Assembly: GCA_963741755.1 (NCBI GenBank)
Contig: CAVUJG010000006.1
Location: 186,001-250,000, forward strand
Direction: 5' to 3'
Length of the DNA stretch: 64,000 bases
Origin: Sva-07 sp963741755
GTDB taxonomy: Bacteria; Actinomycetota; Acidimicrobiia; Acidimicrobiales; Ilumatobacteraceae
Both the position numbers and the translations under genes were made by a program. Below are positions 1 through 8,754 of the stretch, in pieces. Numbering within the stretch: position 1 is the stretch's first letter; each line of letters starts with the position of its first letter. The notes beneath the pieces were generated by a model, which did no database searches, was not told the origin of the DNA, and saw nothing but the letters and a program-made list of their open reading frames with translations.

Positions 1-738
1 CTCGAGGAACTCGTCACCGGTCTGGACCCGGAAGCCGTCCGGAACGAACGGTTGGACCGCGGCGACCAGGTCGCTCTCGCTGACGTTGCCTCGCAGGTAC
101 AGGTCCTCGTAGGCGACCACGCCGGCATTGAGCCAGTCGAAGGCCGAGGCTTCCGACACCGAGACGGTGCCGTTCTGATCGATGGCGTCGGAACTCCCGA
201 ACGCCGTGATGCCTGCGATGGTGGCGTCGAACTGGCCGGCCGAGGTGAGCACCACGACCTGTTCGCCGACGGCCAGACTTTCGTCCTCGGCGAGCCCGCG
301 GTCGACGGCGATCTCGCCGGCGGCGCTCGGCGCCACTCCTTCGACAACATCGACGTGGTTCAGTTCCTCGTCGTCGACCCACAGCCGACCCGTGGCGCCG
401 TCGGCGAACGGCTTGCCGTCGTCGCCGAGGAACGCGATCGGTGCGCTCAGCTCACCAGCCACGGCATCGACTTCGGGAAGCGCGGCGATCCGAACGGCCA
501 CGTCACCGGCCATGCGCAGGTCTTGGGAGAACTGCGAACCCGTGCCCTCGTCGTCGGGAACGATCGCTGCCTCGATGCCGGCGAACTGGCGGTTCACGTC
601 ACCTTCGAGTGCATCGATCACCCGGTCGGAGAGAAAGCCGGCGGCGGTGAAGAACGCGACACCGGTGATGATGGCGACCAGCGTGGCGATGTAGCGCCCG
701 CTGTTGTAGCGCACGCCTCGCAGTGCGAGCTTGATCAC
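1..738 (-). CDS. ABC transporter permease, MacB/FtsX type (partial, 3' end outside window)
   Basis: Integral membrane subunit of an ABC exporter of the FtsX/MacB (lipoprotein/antimicrobial-peptide) class. The first 246 codons are present and the frame stays open to the window edge. It begins with GTG at 738-736, reading VIKLALRGVRYNSGR, the basic N-terminus typical of this family. A hydrophobic first membrane segment follows at residues about 16-38, then a long extracytoplasmic region of the MacB periplasmic-core type rich in Asp and Glu. The start lies 6 bp downstream of the stop of the ATPase gene on the same strand, so the two form an ATPase-permease operon. The remaining membrane segments should lie beyond base 1. 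The exported substrate cannot be told from sequence. Confidence 0.8.
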   Translation of the reverse strand, partial: MIKLALRGVRYNSGRYIATLVAIITGVAFFTAAGFLSDRVIDALEGDVNRQFAGIEAAIVPDDEGTGSQFSQDLRMAGDVAVRIAALPEVDAVAGELSAPIAFLGDDGKPFADGATGRLWVDDEELNHVDVVEGVAPSAAGEIAVDRGLAEDESLAVGEQVVVLTSAGQFDATIAGITAFGSSDAIDQNGTVSVSEASAFDWLNAGVVAYEDLYLRGNVSESDLVAAVQPFVPDGFRVQTGDEFLE

Positions 739-744
739 GTCGGA

Positions 745-1489
745 TCAGCCCTCGAATTGCTTCATACGGTCGAGGACCCGCTCGGTGGTCGGGTTCGGCA
801 TCTCGTCGATGATCTGGCCGTCGGCGAGGAACAGAACGTTGTTCGCGTACGACGCTGCGTGGGGGTCGTGGGTGACCATCACAATGGTCTGTCCGGACTG
901 GTCGACCGCGTTGCGCATGAACGCCAGGATCTCCATGCCGGTGCGCGAGTCGAGGGCGCCGGTCGGTTCGTCGGCGAAGACGATGTCGGGCTTCGGCACG
1001 AGCGCTCTGGCGATGGCGACTCGCTGCTGCTGGCCACCGGACAGTTGGCTCGGCAGGTTGTCGAGACGGTTGCGGAGTCCGACGGCTTCCACCATGGTGT
1101 CGAACCACGCCTTGTCCTCGTCGGCGCCGGCGAGCGTCAGCGGCAGCAGGATGTTCTCCTTGGCCGACAATGTCGGGATCAGGTTGTACTGCTGGAAGAT
1201 GAAGCCGAGCCGGTCACGACGCAGCAGCGTGAGCTCGGTCTTGTCGAGCGTCGACAGTTCGGTGTCGCCGACGAACGCCGACCCGGAGGTCAATCGGTCG
1301 AGACCGGCCACGCACTGCATGAGCGTGCTCTTGCCCGAGCCCGACGGGCCCATGATCGCCGTGAACTGATGCATCGGGAAGTCGACAGTGACGCTGTCGA
1401 ACGCCTGCACGGTGGTGTCACCCGACCCGTAGGTCTTGACGGCGTTCACCGCCTGTGCCGGAGGCGCTCATGAGTTCGGTTGTGGTCAT
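745..1489 (-). CDS. ABC transporter ATP-binding protein (LolD/MacB type), 5' end frameshifted
   Basis: Cytoplasmic ATPase partner of the FtsX-like permease that follows it. Visible motifs are Walker A GPSGSGKST, Q-loop FQQYN, signature LSGGQQQR, Walker B IVFADEP and switch His in VTHD, over about 235 residues, the normal length of LolD-like ATPases. The uninterrupted frame opens only at a GTG at 1449. The natural start is probably ATG at 1489 (reading MTTTELMS) or ATG at 1471, both one base out of frame. Removing one C near 1459-1462 gives MSASAQAVNAVKTYG and restores continuity; the span 745-1489 is 3n+1 bases, as expected for one inserted base. An ATP-driven exporter is certain at family level; the substrate is unknown. 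Confidence 0.88.
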
Positions 1490-1528
1490 GGAAGTGTTCC
1501 GATCGTCGTGGGTGGAGGGGAATGCTGA

Positions 1529-3177
1529 TCAGGCGGAGGTGAGGAGCTGAGTGATCGTTTTGATGCCGAGATTGCCGAGGCGCTTGGCTTCGAGTTCGAC
1601 GGTCACGTCGTGCTCGGTGTCGGTCAAGGTGATCTCGAGTGTCACGGCTCGCTGATGCACGAAGTTCTGCAACGTGCTGCGGTCGAACTTGACCATCTTG
1701 GTGAGCTTGTCCCAGCCGCCGACAAGACCCATCTTGTTGCGGCCGAGCGTGTAACAGCGGTTTCGGAGACGGCGATCACGATGGTCGGAGGCAGGTCCTT
1801 CAGATTGGTGAAGATCTTGCCGCCGACCGCGGAGCCTGCGACGGGACCGATGCCGACGAAGTCGTCACCGCCGATCAAGCTGCCGGCCGCCATACCGTAG
1901 GCCTGCGACTTCGTGTACCACGCGGGTAGGTCGAGCGCGACGTCGAGGATGGTGTCGTCGGGGATCAGCGCCTGAACAGCATCACGAGCCGATTGTTCAC
2001 GGGACATGTGGGCTCGGGCCCTCAGCCGCACTCGGGCGATCTCGGCGCGGGCGTGGTCGACCTCGGGGGTGTCGACGGCATAGGCGTTGGCGATCTCGTC
2101 GGCGAGGTCATTGGTCGCCTCGAGCACGTGCTTCGCTCGCCGACGATTCGGCTGCGACTTGACGAAGCGCTTGCGGTTCTTCCGCGTGCCGACGGCAGCG
2201 TCGAGTTCGTCGGCGGTGATGACACCACGGTCGACCTCGGCGGCGAGGAGCGCCCGCGCCCAGTTGCGCTCCTTGACCACGGTGCGGCGGTAGATCCAGA
2301 TGAAGCTCCCCAGGCAGACGAGCGTGAGCGGGAGGTAGATCCCGATCGACCAGGTGGCACCGCCGGTGAGCGCACCGACCGAGTCCCAGAACCAGTGCAG
2401 GAACATCGCCCAGAGGATCAGCGCGACGCCGAATGCCCGGCGTGGCGCTCGCCCGGTCGGCCGATGAGATAGATCAACCCGGCACCGCACAACGCCGACC
2501 ACGTCCAGTGGCCGGTGCGCAGGACCGTGCGGATGACGAGCGTCTACGTGCCGTACTCGGCTTGACCAAAGTTGGCGGCCGCCGATCCGTAGGTGTACGC
2601 CACATCCTCGAACACCTGGAACGCCAGGCCCGAGATCGCGCCGATGATGAACCCGTCGAAGGCGCAGCGCATGACCTTCGGCGCGAGCCCGATGAGCAAC
2701 ACGACCGGCAACATCTTGACGATCTCCTCCGACCAGGGCGCCGTCACGCCGGCGCTCCACACCTGCATGAACTCGAGGCTGACCGTCTTGGCCAGGATCG
2801 ACCGGAAGGCATCGTTGTTGACCGCCGCCATCGCGAACGTCGACACGAAGCCAGCTGAACAGGAACGCGACGACTTTCGCCTTCGCCGGAATCGACGAGT
2901 AGCGGTCCAGTCGGGCGAACAGCCAGAGGAACAGGATCGCGAAGAGGCCGAACCAGACGAATCCCTGGGTGAACGACTGGGTGTACGCCGCGGCCGCCGA
3001 ACGGAAGCCCTGGTAGGTCAGCGATGCCCCGGCGATGAAGAGCAAGACCATCACCCAGAAGGTGAAGTTGTGGGGCTGGATGAACCGGAACGGTGCACCC
3101 CAGCCGCTCTCGTCGATCACCGCCCGACGGGCGGCGACGACCGAGTCGGTGTCGACGCGCGATGCGGTGTCGGTCAT
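1529..3177 (-). pseudogene. PrsW-family intramembrane metalloprotease, interrupted (frameshifts and one stop)
   Basis: Related to PrsW site-1 proteases, which cleave anti-sigma factors in the membrane. The three PrsW signatures are present in separate frames: EEIVK, FQVFE within a glycine-rich helix, and HWFWD. Several membrane helices precede and surround them. A cytoplasmic tail of about 230 residues follows, including KNRKRFVKSQPNRRR and a C-terminal PH-like stretch ending TQLLTSA. The start at ATG 3177 has a strong AGGAGGG ribosome site 7 nt upstream. Reading it through needs one base removed near 2850, a TAG at 2544-2546 ignored, one base added near 2440 and one added near 1748. Four lesions in 1.65 kb is denser than in any neighbour, so true decay is possible, though short-homopolymer sequencing errors would look the same. 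Confidence 0.7.
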
Positions 3178-3906
3178 CAGTTCGCCCTCCTGGCCGGCGG
3201 GCCGATACGTGGTGGACTCGATCATCGGGGCGAATTCCTCGACGAGGTCTTCGAGGCTCCCCGGCTTCGCCTCCACCTCGATCTCGACACCGATCCGTGC
3301 CGGGGCCCACCTATCGTCATCGACCGGTTCGAACACGAACGTGGCGATGAGCGCCGCCTGGTCCACTCCGACGAGGTACACGACCTCGCCCGGAACGCCG
3401 TCGGCATTCTGGATCGACGACCGGCCCTGCTCATCCTTGGCCAGCAGCAGATGTCCAGGCTGTCGTTGACATCGATCATCCGGTCGACCAACTCCTCGGG
3501 CGTCCCGTCGAAGTTGCCCGAACTGGCGCTGTAGGACACGACGTCCGGACAACAACGTGGCGCTCGCCGGAACGGCGGCTGCCTGTTCCCTGCCCTCCGT
3601 GAGCAGCACACCGCTCTCGAGCTGCCACCCCACCGCCGGCACGAACGTCACCTCGCCGAAGCCGAGGTTGATCACGTCACCTGCGACGATCGGGTTGTCG
3701 ACCTCGATCTGGGAGTCGATCCACGGCATCGCATGCGCCCACGACGCCCACACGATCAGCACGACCGCGCCCGGCCAGATCGTCCGCCGGTCGAGCCCGG
3801 CGACCCGCTGATCGGCCGGTACCCGGTCCTCGGGCGGGCGGTGGACGGGTTCGGAACCCGACGGCGCCGTGAGCGGCACCGAACCCGGTGTCTCGGTTTC
3901 TGTCAT
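3178..3906 (-). CDS. Membrane-anchored protein of unknown function (two compensating frameshifts)
   Basis: I do not recognise a family. It starts with ATG 3906 (MTETETPGSVPL), has a proline/acidic N-terminus of about 40 residues, one hydrophobic segment near residues 44-60 (AVVLIVWASWAHAM), then an apparently extracytoplasmic beta-rich domain of about 170 residues (GFGEVTFVPAVGWQLESG; VVYLVGVDQAALIATFVFEP). A base too many near 3553 and a base too few near 3460 move the middle third (VVSYSASSGNFDGTPEELVD) into another frame. Its 3' end runs in frame into the PrsW-like gene. The Shine-Dalgarno at that gene's ATG and an overlapping TGATGA suggest two genes, but a single fused protein cannot be excluded. 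It is probably cotranscribed with the protease gene. Confidence 0.5.
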
Positions 3907-4105
3907 GCCACGTTCTTACGCAATGCCACCACGTCGCCGCATCGCCCCATCGGGGCTCTTTTCGTGCAGGCACCCGGCTGGAATTCACACCATCGGGGGG
4001 ATGACGCATCTGCAGCCGTTGGTCCAAGATGGCGGGCGTGTGGGCACCAATGACCCCGTCGCACGACGAATCCGACATACCGATGCGGGCATCGGACGGA
4101 GTGAC

Positions 4106-4330
4106 GTGAAACACGTACTCGTCAGGCTCAAGGGGCCGATCGGCCCCACCATGACAGCTGCGTTCGACGACCTCGAGGTGCACAGCGAGACCGTCCTCAC
4201 CGGCACACTCGTGGACGACGCATCGTTGCACGGCCTCCTGGCCCGTGTTCGCGACCTCGGACTCCAGGTGGTCGATGTCCACGTCTCCGACAGCCCACAT
4301 CCGCAGGCCCCGACAACAACCGGCACGTGA
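4106..4330 (+). CDS. Small conserved protein, 74 aa, function unknown
   Basis: GTG at 4106 follows GGACGGAG at 4096-4103 and opens a 74-residue frame beginning VKHVLVRLKGPIG. The core LTGTLVDDASLHGLLARV with RDLGLQVVDVHV resembles a family of small actinobacterial proteins with one alpha/beta unit that I recall from many genomes but cannot assign a function. The tail is short and disordered (HPQAPTTTGT). It stands alone upstream of the MalT-like regulator, 80 bp away, which has its own promoter. Codon use fits a real gene: strong C/G third positions in this frame. Antisense ORFs here are overlapping shadows. Confidence 0.6.
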   Translation: MKHVLVRLKGPIGPTMTAAFDDLEVHSETVLTGTLVDDASLHGLLARVRDLGLQVVDVHVSDSPHPQAPTTTGT

Positions 4331-4398
4331 GGTTCGACGCGATGAGCCAGGGCGACCTCTGCTCGACGCACGTTCACGCAGGCGCAACAAGGCCCCGG

Positions 4399-4404
4399 TA
4401 GGTT
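4399..4404 (+). promoter_or_regulatory. -10 hexamer TAGGTT of the MalT/LuxR-type regulator (leaderless)
   Basis: TAGGTT ends 6 nt before GTG 4411, the spacing at which transcription would begin at or next to the start codon. No Shine-Dalgarno is visible. This is an inference from position and from the same arrangement at sixteen other genes in this window. Confidence 0.5.
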
Positions 4405-4410
4405 CCTTGT

Positions 4411-6690
4411 GTGGCTCGCACTCAGCCGGACGCTCGGGCCCAACCAACCCCGCAGGTGTCGTTCCGACCTCCCCAAGCTCCGCCGAATGCGGTGAGGCGA
4501 ACGGATCTCGGCCAGCGGCTCGGTCCGGACTCGGGCGCGGCCTGGACGCTGGTCGTCGGTCCCCCCGGAGCCGGCAAGACCACGCTCGTGCGGACATGGA
4601 TCGAGGGCCGTTCGGAACCCTGGACGTGGGTGGGACTCACGAGCGCCGGGATCCGTCGCCCAGGCTTCGCTGACCTGCTCGCTCGTGCCGTTCAGCGAGC
4701 GCGTCCCGAATCACCGCTCGACCTCTTCGACGTCTTGGACATGGATCAAGGCGATCCTCAGTGGATCCTCACCCAGCTCGTCGAGGAGCTGCTTGCGGAT
4801 GCCCCCGAGACGCCCACGACCGTGGTGGTTCTCGACGATGCCCATCTGTTGTCGTCGGATGACTGGCGGCTCCTGGGTTGGTTCCTCACCAATCTTCCTC
4901 CCTCGGTTCACCCGGTCGTCATCAGCCGCAGCGATCCCCCGATTCCGCTCGGCCGACAGCGCGCGCAGGGCCGTGTTGCCGAAGTCCGCGAGCGAGACCT
5001 CGCATTCGGGCTCGATGAGACCAGGGAACTGCTCGCCGCCGTATCGGTCGACCCGACACCCGAATTGGCCGGTGCGCTGCAAGCTCGCACCGAGGGGTGG
5101 GTCGCCGGTATCCGCTTGGCTGCCCTCGCCATCCACGACGGTGCCGAACCCGCTGACCTGCTCGAGCGCTTCTCGGTGACGAACACGTCGGTTGCCGAGT
5201 TCCTGCTCGAGGAGGTGCTGGATCGCCAGAGCGAGCAACGGCGCGACTTCCTCTCGGCCGTGGCGGTGTTGCGAACGCTCGAGCCCGGGATCTGCAACGC
5301 GGTCACCGAGCGGTCCGACAGCGCTGACGTCCTCCGGACGATCGCCGCGGACGGCATCTTCGTGTCGCGAGTCGAACACAGTGCCGACGAATACCGATTC
5401 CACCCGCTGCTCGCCGAGTTGCTCCGCCACGAGCAGCGCCGCCGAAACCCCGAGGTGGCGCGTCGACATCACCGCCTCGCCGCCGAGTGGCTCATCGCGC
5501 ACGACCGCGGCATCGAGGCGATCGAACACCTCCTCGAGGCAGGAGACCATGCGCAGGCCCAGGACCTCGTGGTGCAGTCCTTCCCGTCGTTGTACGTCGG
5601 ACCGCACCGACGTGACCTCGACGTCTGGCTCGGGGCCATTCCGGACGATGTGATCGCCGAGTCGCTCGATCGGGCGATGGATCACTGTGTTGCACTCACG
5701 CTGATCGCCAACCCGGACGGCCCGAGATGGTGGGAGTTCTGCTCCGAACGCGTCGCCGACGACGACGGCTGGTTGCAGAGTCGGCTGGAGTGTGTCCTGG
5801 CCGTCTACGACGCGGTCAACGCACGCGCCGACAGCATGCACGCCCATTGGGAGACTGCGCGGCGATTACGTCCGGAGGGTCAGGTCGAACCGCTCGACGA
5901 GATCATCGCCCACTGGGACGTCAGGATCGAGAGCCATCTCGGGGATCCTGCCCGCGCAGTCGGCGTTGCACGATCGCAGGTCTCCTCGTCCCGTTCGCTC
6001 GTGCCCGATGCTTCCGCACTCAGCGTTCTGGCGGGTGCACTCGACGCCGCAGGGCAGTCCGACAGCGCCGTCGCCGTGGCGGATCGGGCGATCGAGCGTT
6101 GGCGCGCCGACGGAGAACCCGACCTGCCCGGCATGGTCGATGCCTTGGTGGTCGCCGCTCGCGATGCCAGGCGCCACGGCGACCTCGACACCGCCACCGG
6201 ACTGGTCGATCTTGCCGAGCTGCTCCCGCCGCCCCGGCCGGGCCCTCACCTCCTGCTCGCGATCGCACTCATCGAGCGGGCGCGAATCGACCACGCGCGT
6301 GGAGGGTCCGCCTGGCGAGCTGAGCTGCTGGGCCTCGCCGAGGAACTCCGGACCGCCGGCACCGAGACCCGCCTCGCCGAATGGGTCGATGCCGCCCGTC
6401 TCGAACTCGAAGGCACCCAGATGGCTCCGCTCCAGCCGCTCGACGACGTGACGGCACCGTCGACGCCGGCGGGGACGTCGTCGCTCATGGTCGAGCAGCT
6501 GACCCGTCGGGAGACGACCATCGTCGAGCTCCTCGCCAGCCATCTGAGCCTGCCGGAGATCGGCATGGAGCTGCACATCTCCCGACACACCGTGAAGTCC
6601 CACGTGCGACGGATCTACCGCAAGCTCGGCACGACCTCACGGTCCGGCGCGGTCAGAGCGGCACGAGAACTCGGCCTCCTCGACAGCTGA
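4411..6690 (+). CDS. LuxR-family transcriptional regulator, large ATP-binding (MalT/LAL-like) type
   Basis: A 759-residue STAND-type regulator. The N-terminal NTPase has Walker A VGPPGAGKTTL at about residues 49-59 and a Walker B-like TTVVVLDDAHLL near residue 145, followed by the RTEGWVAGIRLAAL motif that marks the MalT/LAL class. The middle is an alpha-helical sensor region with TPR-like repeats (about residues 330-660). The C-terminus is a LuxR helix-turn-helix (LTRRETTIVELLASHL; LHISRHTVKSHVRRIYRKLG). It probably binds an unknown ligand plus ATP, oligomerises and activates nearby or distant promoters. GTG 4411 is preferred because a TAGGTT -10 box lies 6 nt upstream. No obvious target operon adjoins it: the downstream neighbour is a tRNA gene on the other strand. 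Confidence 0.9.
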   Translation: MARTQPDARAQPTPQVSFRPPQAPPNAVRRTDLGQRLGPDSGAAWTLVVGPPGAGKTTLVRTWIEGRSEPWTWVGLTSAGIRRPGFADLLARAVQRARPESPLDLFDVLDMDQGDPQWILTQLVEELLADAPETPTTVVVLDDAHLLSSDDWRLLGWFLTNLPPSVHPVVISRSDPPIPLGRQRAQGRVAEVRERDLAFGLDETRELLAAVSVDPTPELAGALQARTEGWVAGIRLAALAIHDGAEPADLLERFSVTNTSVAEFLLEEVLDRQSEQRRDFLSAVAVLRTLEPGICNAVTERSDSADVLRTIAADGIFVSRVEHSADEYRFHPLLAELLRHEQRRRNPEVARRHHRLAAEWLIAHDRGIEAIEHLLEAGDHAQAQDLVVQSFPSLYVGPHRRDLDVWLGAIPDDVIAESLDRAMDHCVALTLIANPDGPRWWEFCSERVADDDGWLQSRLECVLAVYDAVNARADSMHAHWETARRLRPEGQVEPLDEIIAHWDVRIESHLGDPARAVGVARSQVSSSRSLVPDASALSVLAGALDAAGQSDSAVAVADRAIERWRADGEPDLPGMVDALVVAARDARRHGDLDTATGLVDLAELLPPPRPGPHLLLAIALIERARIDHARGGSAWRAELLGLAEELRTAGTETRLAEWVDAARLELEGTQMAPLQPLDDVTAPSTPAGTSSLMVEQLTRRETTIVELLASHLSLPEIGMELHISRHTVKSHVRRIYRKLGTTSRSGAVRAARELGLLDS

Positions 6691-6700
6691 CGCTGACGAC

Positions 6701-6749
6701 GTTCTCGTGAACGGTTTCACCTCTGAGACGTGAAACTGTTCACGAGAAC
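6701..6749. terminator. Long palindrome between convergent luxR-type gene and tRNA-Leu; likely bidirectional terminator
   Basis: Arms at 6701-6720 and 6730-6749 pair over 20 positions with a single mismatch, around a 9-nt loop (6721-6729). It lies 11 bp after the regulator stop codon and 14 bp beyond the encoded CCA of the converging tRNA. There is no T-run on either side, so a classical intrinsic terminator is not complete. A protein-binding palindrome is the alternative. Confidence 0.6.
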
Positions 6750-6765
6750 GGGTGGGATTGTGTGG

Positions 6766-6851
6766 TGTCGGAGGGGGGACTTGAACCCCCACGCCCATTA
6801 GTAGGGCACTAGCACCTCAAGCTAGCGCGTCTGCCATTCCGCCACTCCGAC
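6766..6851 (-). tRNA. tRNA-Leu (anticodon GAG)
   Basis: The minus strand folds as a class II tRNA. The acceptor stem GTCGGAG pairs with CTCCGAC. A GCG/CGC D stem follows, then anticodon stem CTAGC/GCTAG with loop TTGAGGT, giving anticodon GAG (reads CUC and CUU). A long variable arm GCCC/GGGC follows, then T arm GGGGG-TTCAAGT-CCCCC, and discriminator A at 6766. CCA is encoded at 6765-6763. It sits downstream of secG on the same strand. Confidence 0.97.
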
Positions 6852-6897
6852 GTGGTTGTGGGTCAGTGACTGTATCCGACCGCTGAGGCGACTCCAC

Positions 6898-7134
6898 TCA
6901 GACCATGAGGAACGGCAACGCCAGAACGGTGAAAATCCACACGAGCGCAAACACGAACGTGATCCGGTTGAGGTTGCGTTCCGCGGCGGACGACCCGAGT
7001 GCTGCGCCGCCACCGCCGCCGAACATGTCGGACAGGCCACCACCACGGCCGCTGTGCATCAAGATGCCAGCGATCAGGGCGCCCATCGCGACCACGTTGA
7101 CCACCAGGGTGATGTAGAGCATGACGTCACGCAC
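6898..7134 (-). CDS. secG: Preprotein translocase subunit SecG
   Basis: Small inner-membrane subunit of the SecYEG channel that stimulates SecA-driven protein export. The 78-residue product has two hydrophobic helices (LYITLVVNVVAMGALIAGIL; ITFVFALVWIFTVLALPFLM) separated by the glycine-rich cytoplasmic loop characteristic of SecG (GRGGGLSDMFGGGGG), then SSAAERNLNR. The frame opens earlier at a TTG (7143). However, a TAGGCT hexamer occupies 7148-7143 and ends 8 nt before GTG 7134, so a leaderless start at GTG 7134 is more likely. In many actinobacteria secG directly follows tpiA; here the peptide-transport operon and one membrane-protein gene lie between them. Confidence 0.93.
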   Translation of the reverse strand: MRDVMLYITLVVNVVAMGALIAGILMHSGRGGGLSDMFGGGGGAALGSSAAERNLNRITFVFALVWIFTVLALPFLMV

Positions 7135-7142
7135 GGTCGACA

Positions 7143-7148
7143 AGCCTA
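7143..7148 (-). promoter_or_regulatory. -10 hexamer TAGGCT of secG (leaderless)
   Basis: TAGGCT on the minus strand ends 8 nt before GTG 7134. It overlaps the alternative TTG start at 7143-7141, which argues against that start. Confidence 0.5.
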
Positions 7149-7655
7149 CCGGTCACGTTGCTCGTCCGGCGCCCACTTCGGTCGCCGATACCACCACGTC
7201 GGCACCATTCCAGCAGGAGGTTCGGGGGTCGTCGACATCACGTCGATCGCGCGATCGCCGAGCGCACGTTGCACCGATTCGTATTCCTCCAACGATTCGC
7301 ATCGGTCGGTGAGCAGGTACCGACGTCGCCCTACGACGGCAACCAGACCGCCGTAGGCCAGCTTACGGAAACCCGACACCAGGCCTGGACGGGTTCGCGA
7401 GAGCTTCTCGATGCGATCCCAGGACAACCGATGTCGACGAAGTGCCATTCGCCGCGTCACGCCCTCCTCGTCGAAGGTCGCCGCGATCGGATAGTCCAGG
7501 AGGACGATCGCAATGCACACGATTCCAAACATGAGCGTCGCGATGGGAATCAAACGCCAACCGGCGCCGACGACCACCAAGATGCCAGCCAATAGAACCA
7601 CCGCCGAACCAGCCGCCGACGCAATGATTCCCCGCCAGGTCGAGTGCAGGGTCAC
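7146..7655 (-). CDS. Membrane protein with PH-like domain
   Basis: A 169-residue protein with two adjacent membrane helices near residues 7-50 (GSAVVLLAGILVVVGAGWRL; ATLMFGIVCIAIVLLDYPIA). A pleckstrin-like beta domain follows, of the kind found in bacterial PH-domain membrane proteins: FDEEGVTRRMALRRHRLSW, DRIEKLSR and RRRYLLTDRCESLEEYESV. Function is unknown. Start GTG 7655 is used; an in-frame GTG at 7670 overlaps the end of the preceding transporter ATPase gene and may be the real start through translational coupling. It is the last gene of the peptide-transport operon or an independent gene between it and secG. Confidence 0.75.
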   Translation of the reverse strand: MTLHSTWRGIIASAAGSAVVLLAGILVVVGAGWRLIPIATLMFGIVCIAIVLLDYPIAATFDEEGVTRRMALRRHRLSWDRIEKLSRTRPGLVSGFRKLAYGGLVAVVGRRRYLLTDRCESLEEYESVQRALGDRAIDVMSTTPEPPAGMVPTWWYRRPKWAPDEQRDR

Positions 7656-7671
7656 CGACCCATCGGCCACG

Positions 7672-8754
7672 TCAGTCGCCGGCGATTTCGGCCTTGCGCC
7701 CGAGTTGCACCGTCCGCTCCAGCAGGGTCTCCCCCGGTTGCAATGCGAAATGGCAGGCGGCAACATGGCCGGGCGCCACTTCGGTGAGCAGCGGCGTTTC
7801 CTGGGAACACAGGTCCTGCGCGATGGGACAGCGCGTGTGGAACCGGCAGCCGGTCGGCGGGTTCGCCGGACTGGGCACGTCTCCCTGCAAGATGATCCGG
7901 CGACGGGCCCGTTCACGGCGAGGGTCAGCGATCGGAACCGCTGACAGCAACGACTGCGTGTACGGGTGTGCCGGCGACTCGTAGAGCGTGTCACGATCAG
8001 CCAACTCAGCGATGCGTCCGAGGTACATCACGCCCACCCGATCACTGGTGTGGCGAACCACAGACAGATCGTGCGCAATGAAGATGAAGCTCAGCTCATA
8101 TTCGTCCTGGATCTCGTCGAGCAGGTTGAGCACCTGGGCCTGGATGCTCACGTCGAGGGCAGACACCGGCTCGTCGAGCACGATCACCTTCGGCCGCAGC
8201 GCGAGCGACCGGGCGATGCCGATGCGCTGGCGCTGGCCGCCGGAGAACTCGTGCGGGTATCGGTTGCCATGCTCGGGAAGCAGGCCGACCCGGGTGAGAA
8301 GTTCGCCGACGCGATCACGTGCCTCCTTCTTGGGCACGCCGTGGATCTTCATTGGTTCACCGACGATCTCACGGATCGGAAGGCGCGGGTTGAGTGAGGC
8401 GTACGGGTCCTGGAACACCATCTGTAGGTCGCTGCGCAACTGGCGCAGCCGCTTCTTCGACGCGGTGGTCACGTTCTCGGTTCCGAACATCACGGTGCCC
8501 GACGTCGGCTCGACGAGACGCAGGAGCGAACGACCGAGGGTGCTCTTGCCGCAGCCAGATTCGCCGACGATGCCGAGCGTTTCGTGACGCATCAGATCGA
8601 GCGTGACGCCCGAGACCGCCTGGACCGACCCGACCTGTCGCCGGAACACGCCGGCCCGAATCGGAAACTCCATCACGAGATCCTCGATCTTCAGGATCGG
8701 TGCGTCGTCGGCGACGCCGCTGAGCGCACCCGAGTCGTAGATCGTGGTCGTCAT
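7672..8754 (-). CDS. Peptide ABC transporter ATP-binding protein (OppF/DppF type)
   Basis: Second ATPase of an oligopeptide/dipeptide importer. In 360 residues it shows Walker A GESGCGKST, Q-loop VFQDPYASLNPR, signature FSGGQRQR, Walker B VIVLDEP and switch His in FIAHDLSVV. The C-terminal OppF extension carries the cysteine cluster typical of this family (GCRFHTRCPIAQDLCSQ), which in relatives binds an iron-sulfur cluster. ATG 8754 overlaps the restored stop of the OppD-type gene in an ATGA junction, indicating translational coupling. Peptide import is the family expectation; the actual substrate is not determined. Confidence 0.92.
   Translation of the reverse strand: MTTTIYDSGALSGVADDAPILKIEDLVMEFPIRAGVFRRQVGSVQAVSGVTLDLMRHETLGIVGESGCGKSTLGRSLLRLVEPTSGTVMFGTENVTTASKKRLRQLRSDLQMVFQDPYASLNPRLPIREIVGEPMKIHGVPKKEARDRVGELLTRVGLLPEHGNRYPHEFSGGQRQRIGIARSLALRPKVIVLDEPVSALDVSIQAQVLNLLDEIQDEYELSFIFIAHDLSVVRHTSDRVGVMYLGRIAELADRDTLYESPAHPYTQSLLSAVPIADPRRERARRRIILQGDVPSPANPPTGCRFHTRCPIAQDLCSQETPLLTEVAPGHVAACHFALQPGETLLERTVQLGRKAEIAGD

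Noticed and set aside
52..1473. Long plus-strand reading frame opposite the ABC exporter genes
   Set aside because: Antisense shadow typical of high-GC DNA; its translation is Arg/Gly/Val-rich and resembles no family, whereas the minus strand encodes clear ATPase and permease motifs. The same reasoning removes the long antisense frames at 12369-13838, 21124-22896, 24391-26220, 26960-28765, 35019-36836, 44535-46574 and 59558-61678.
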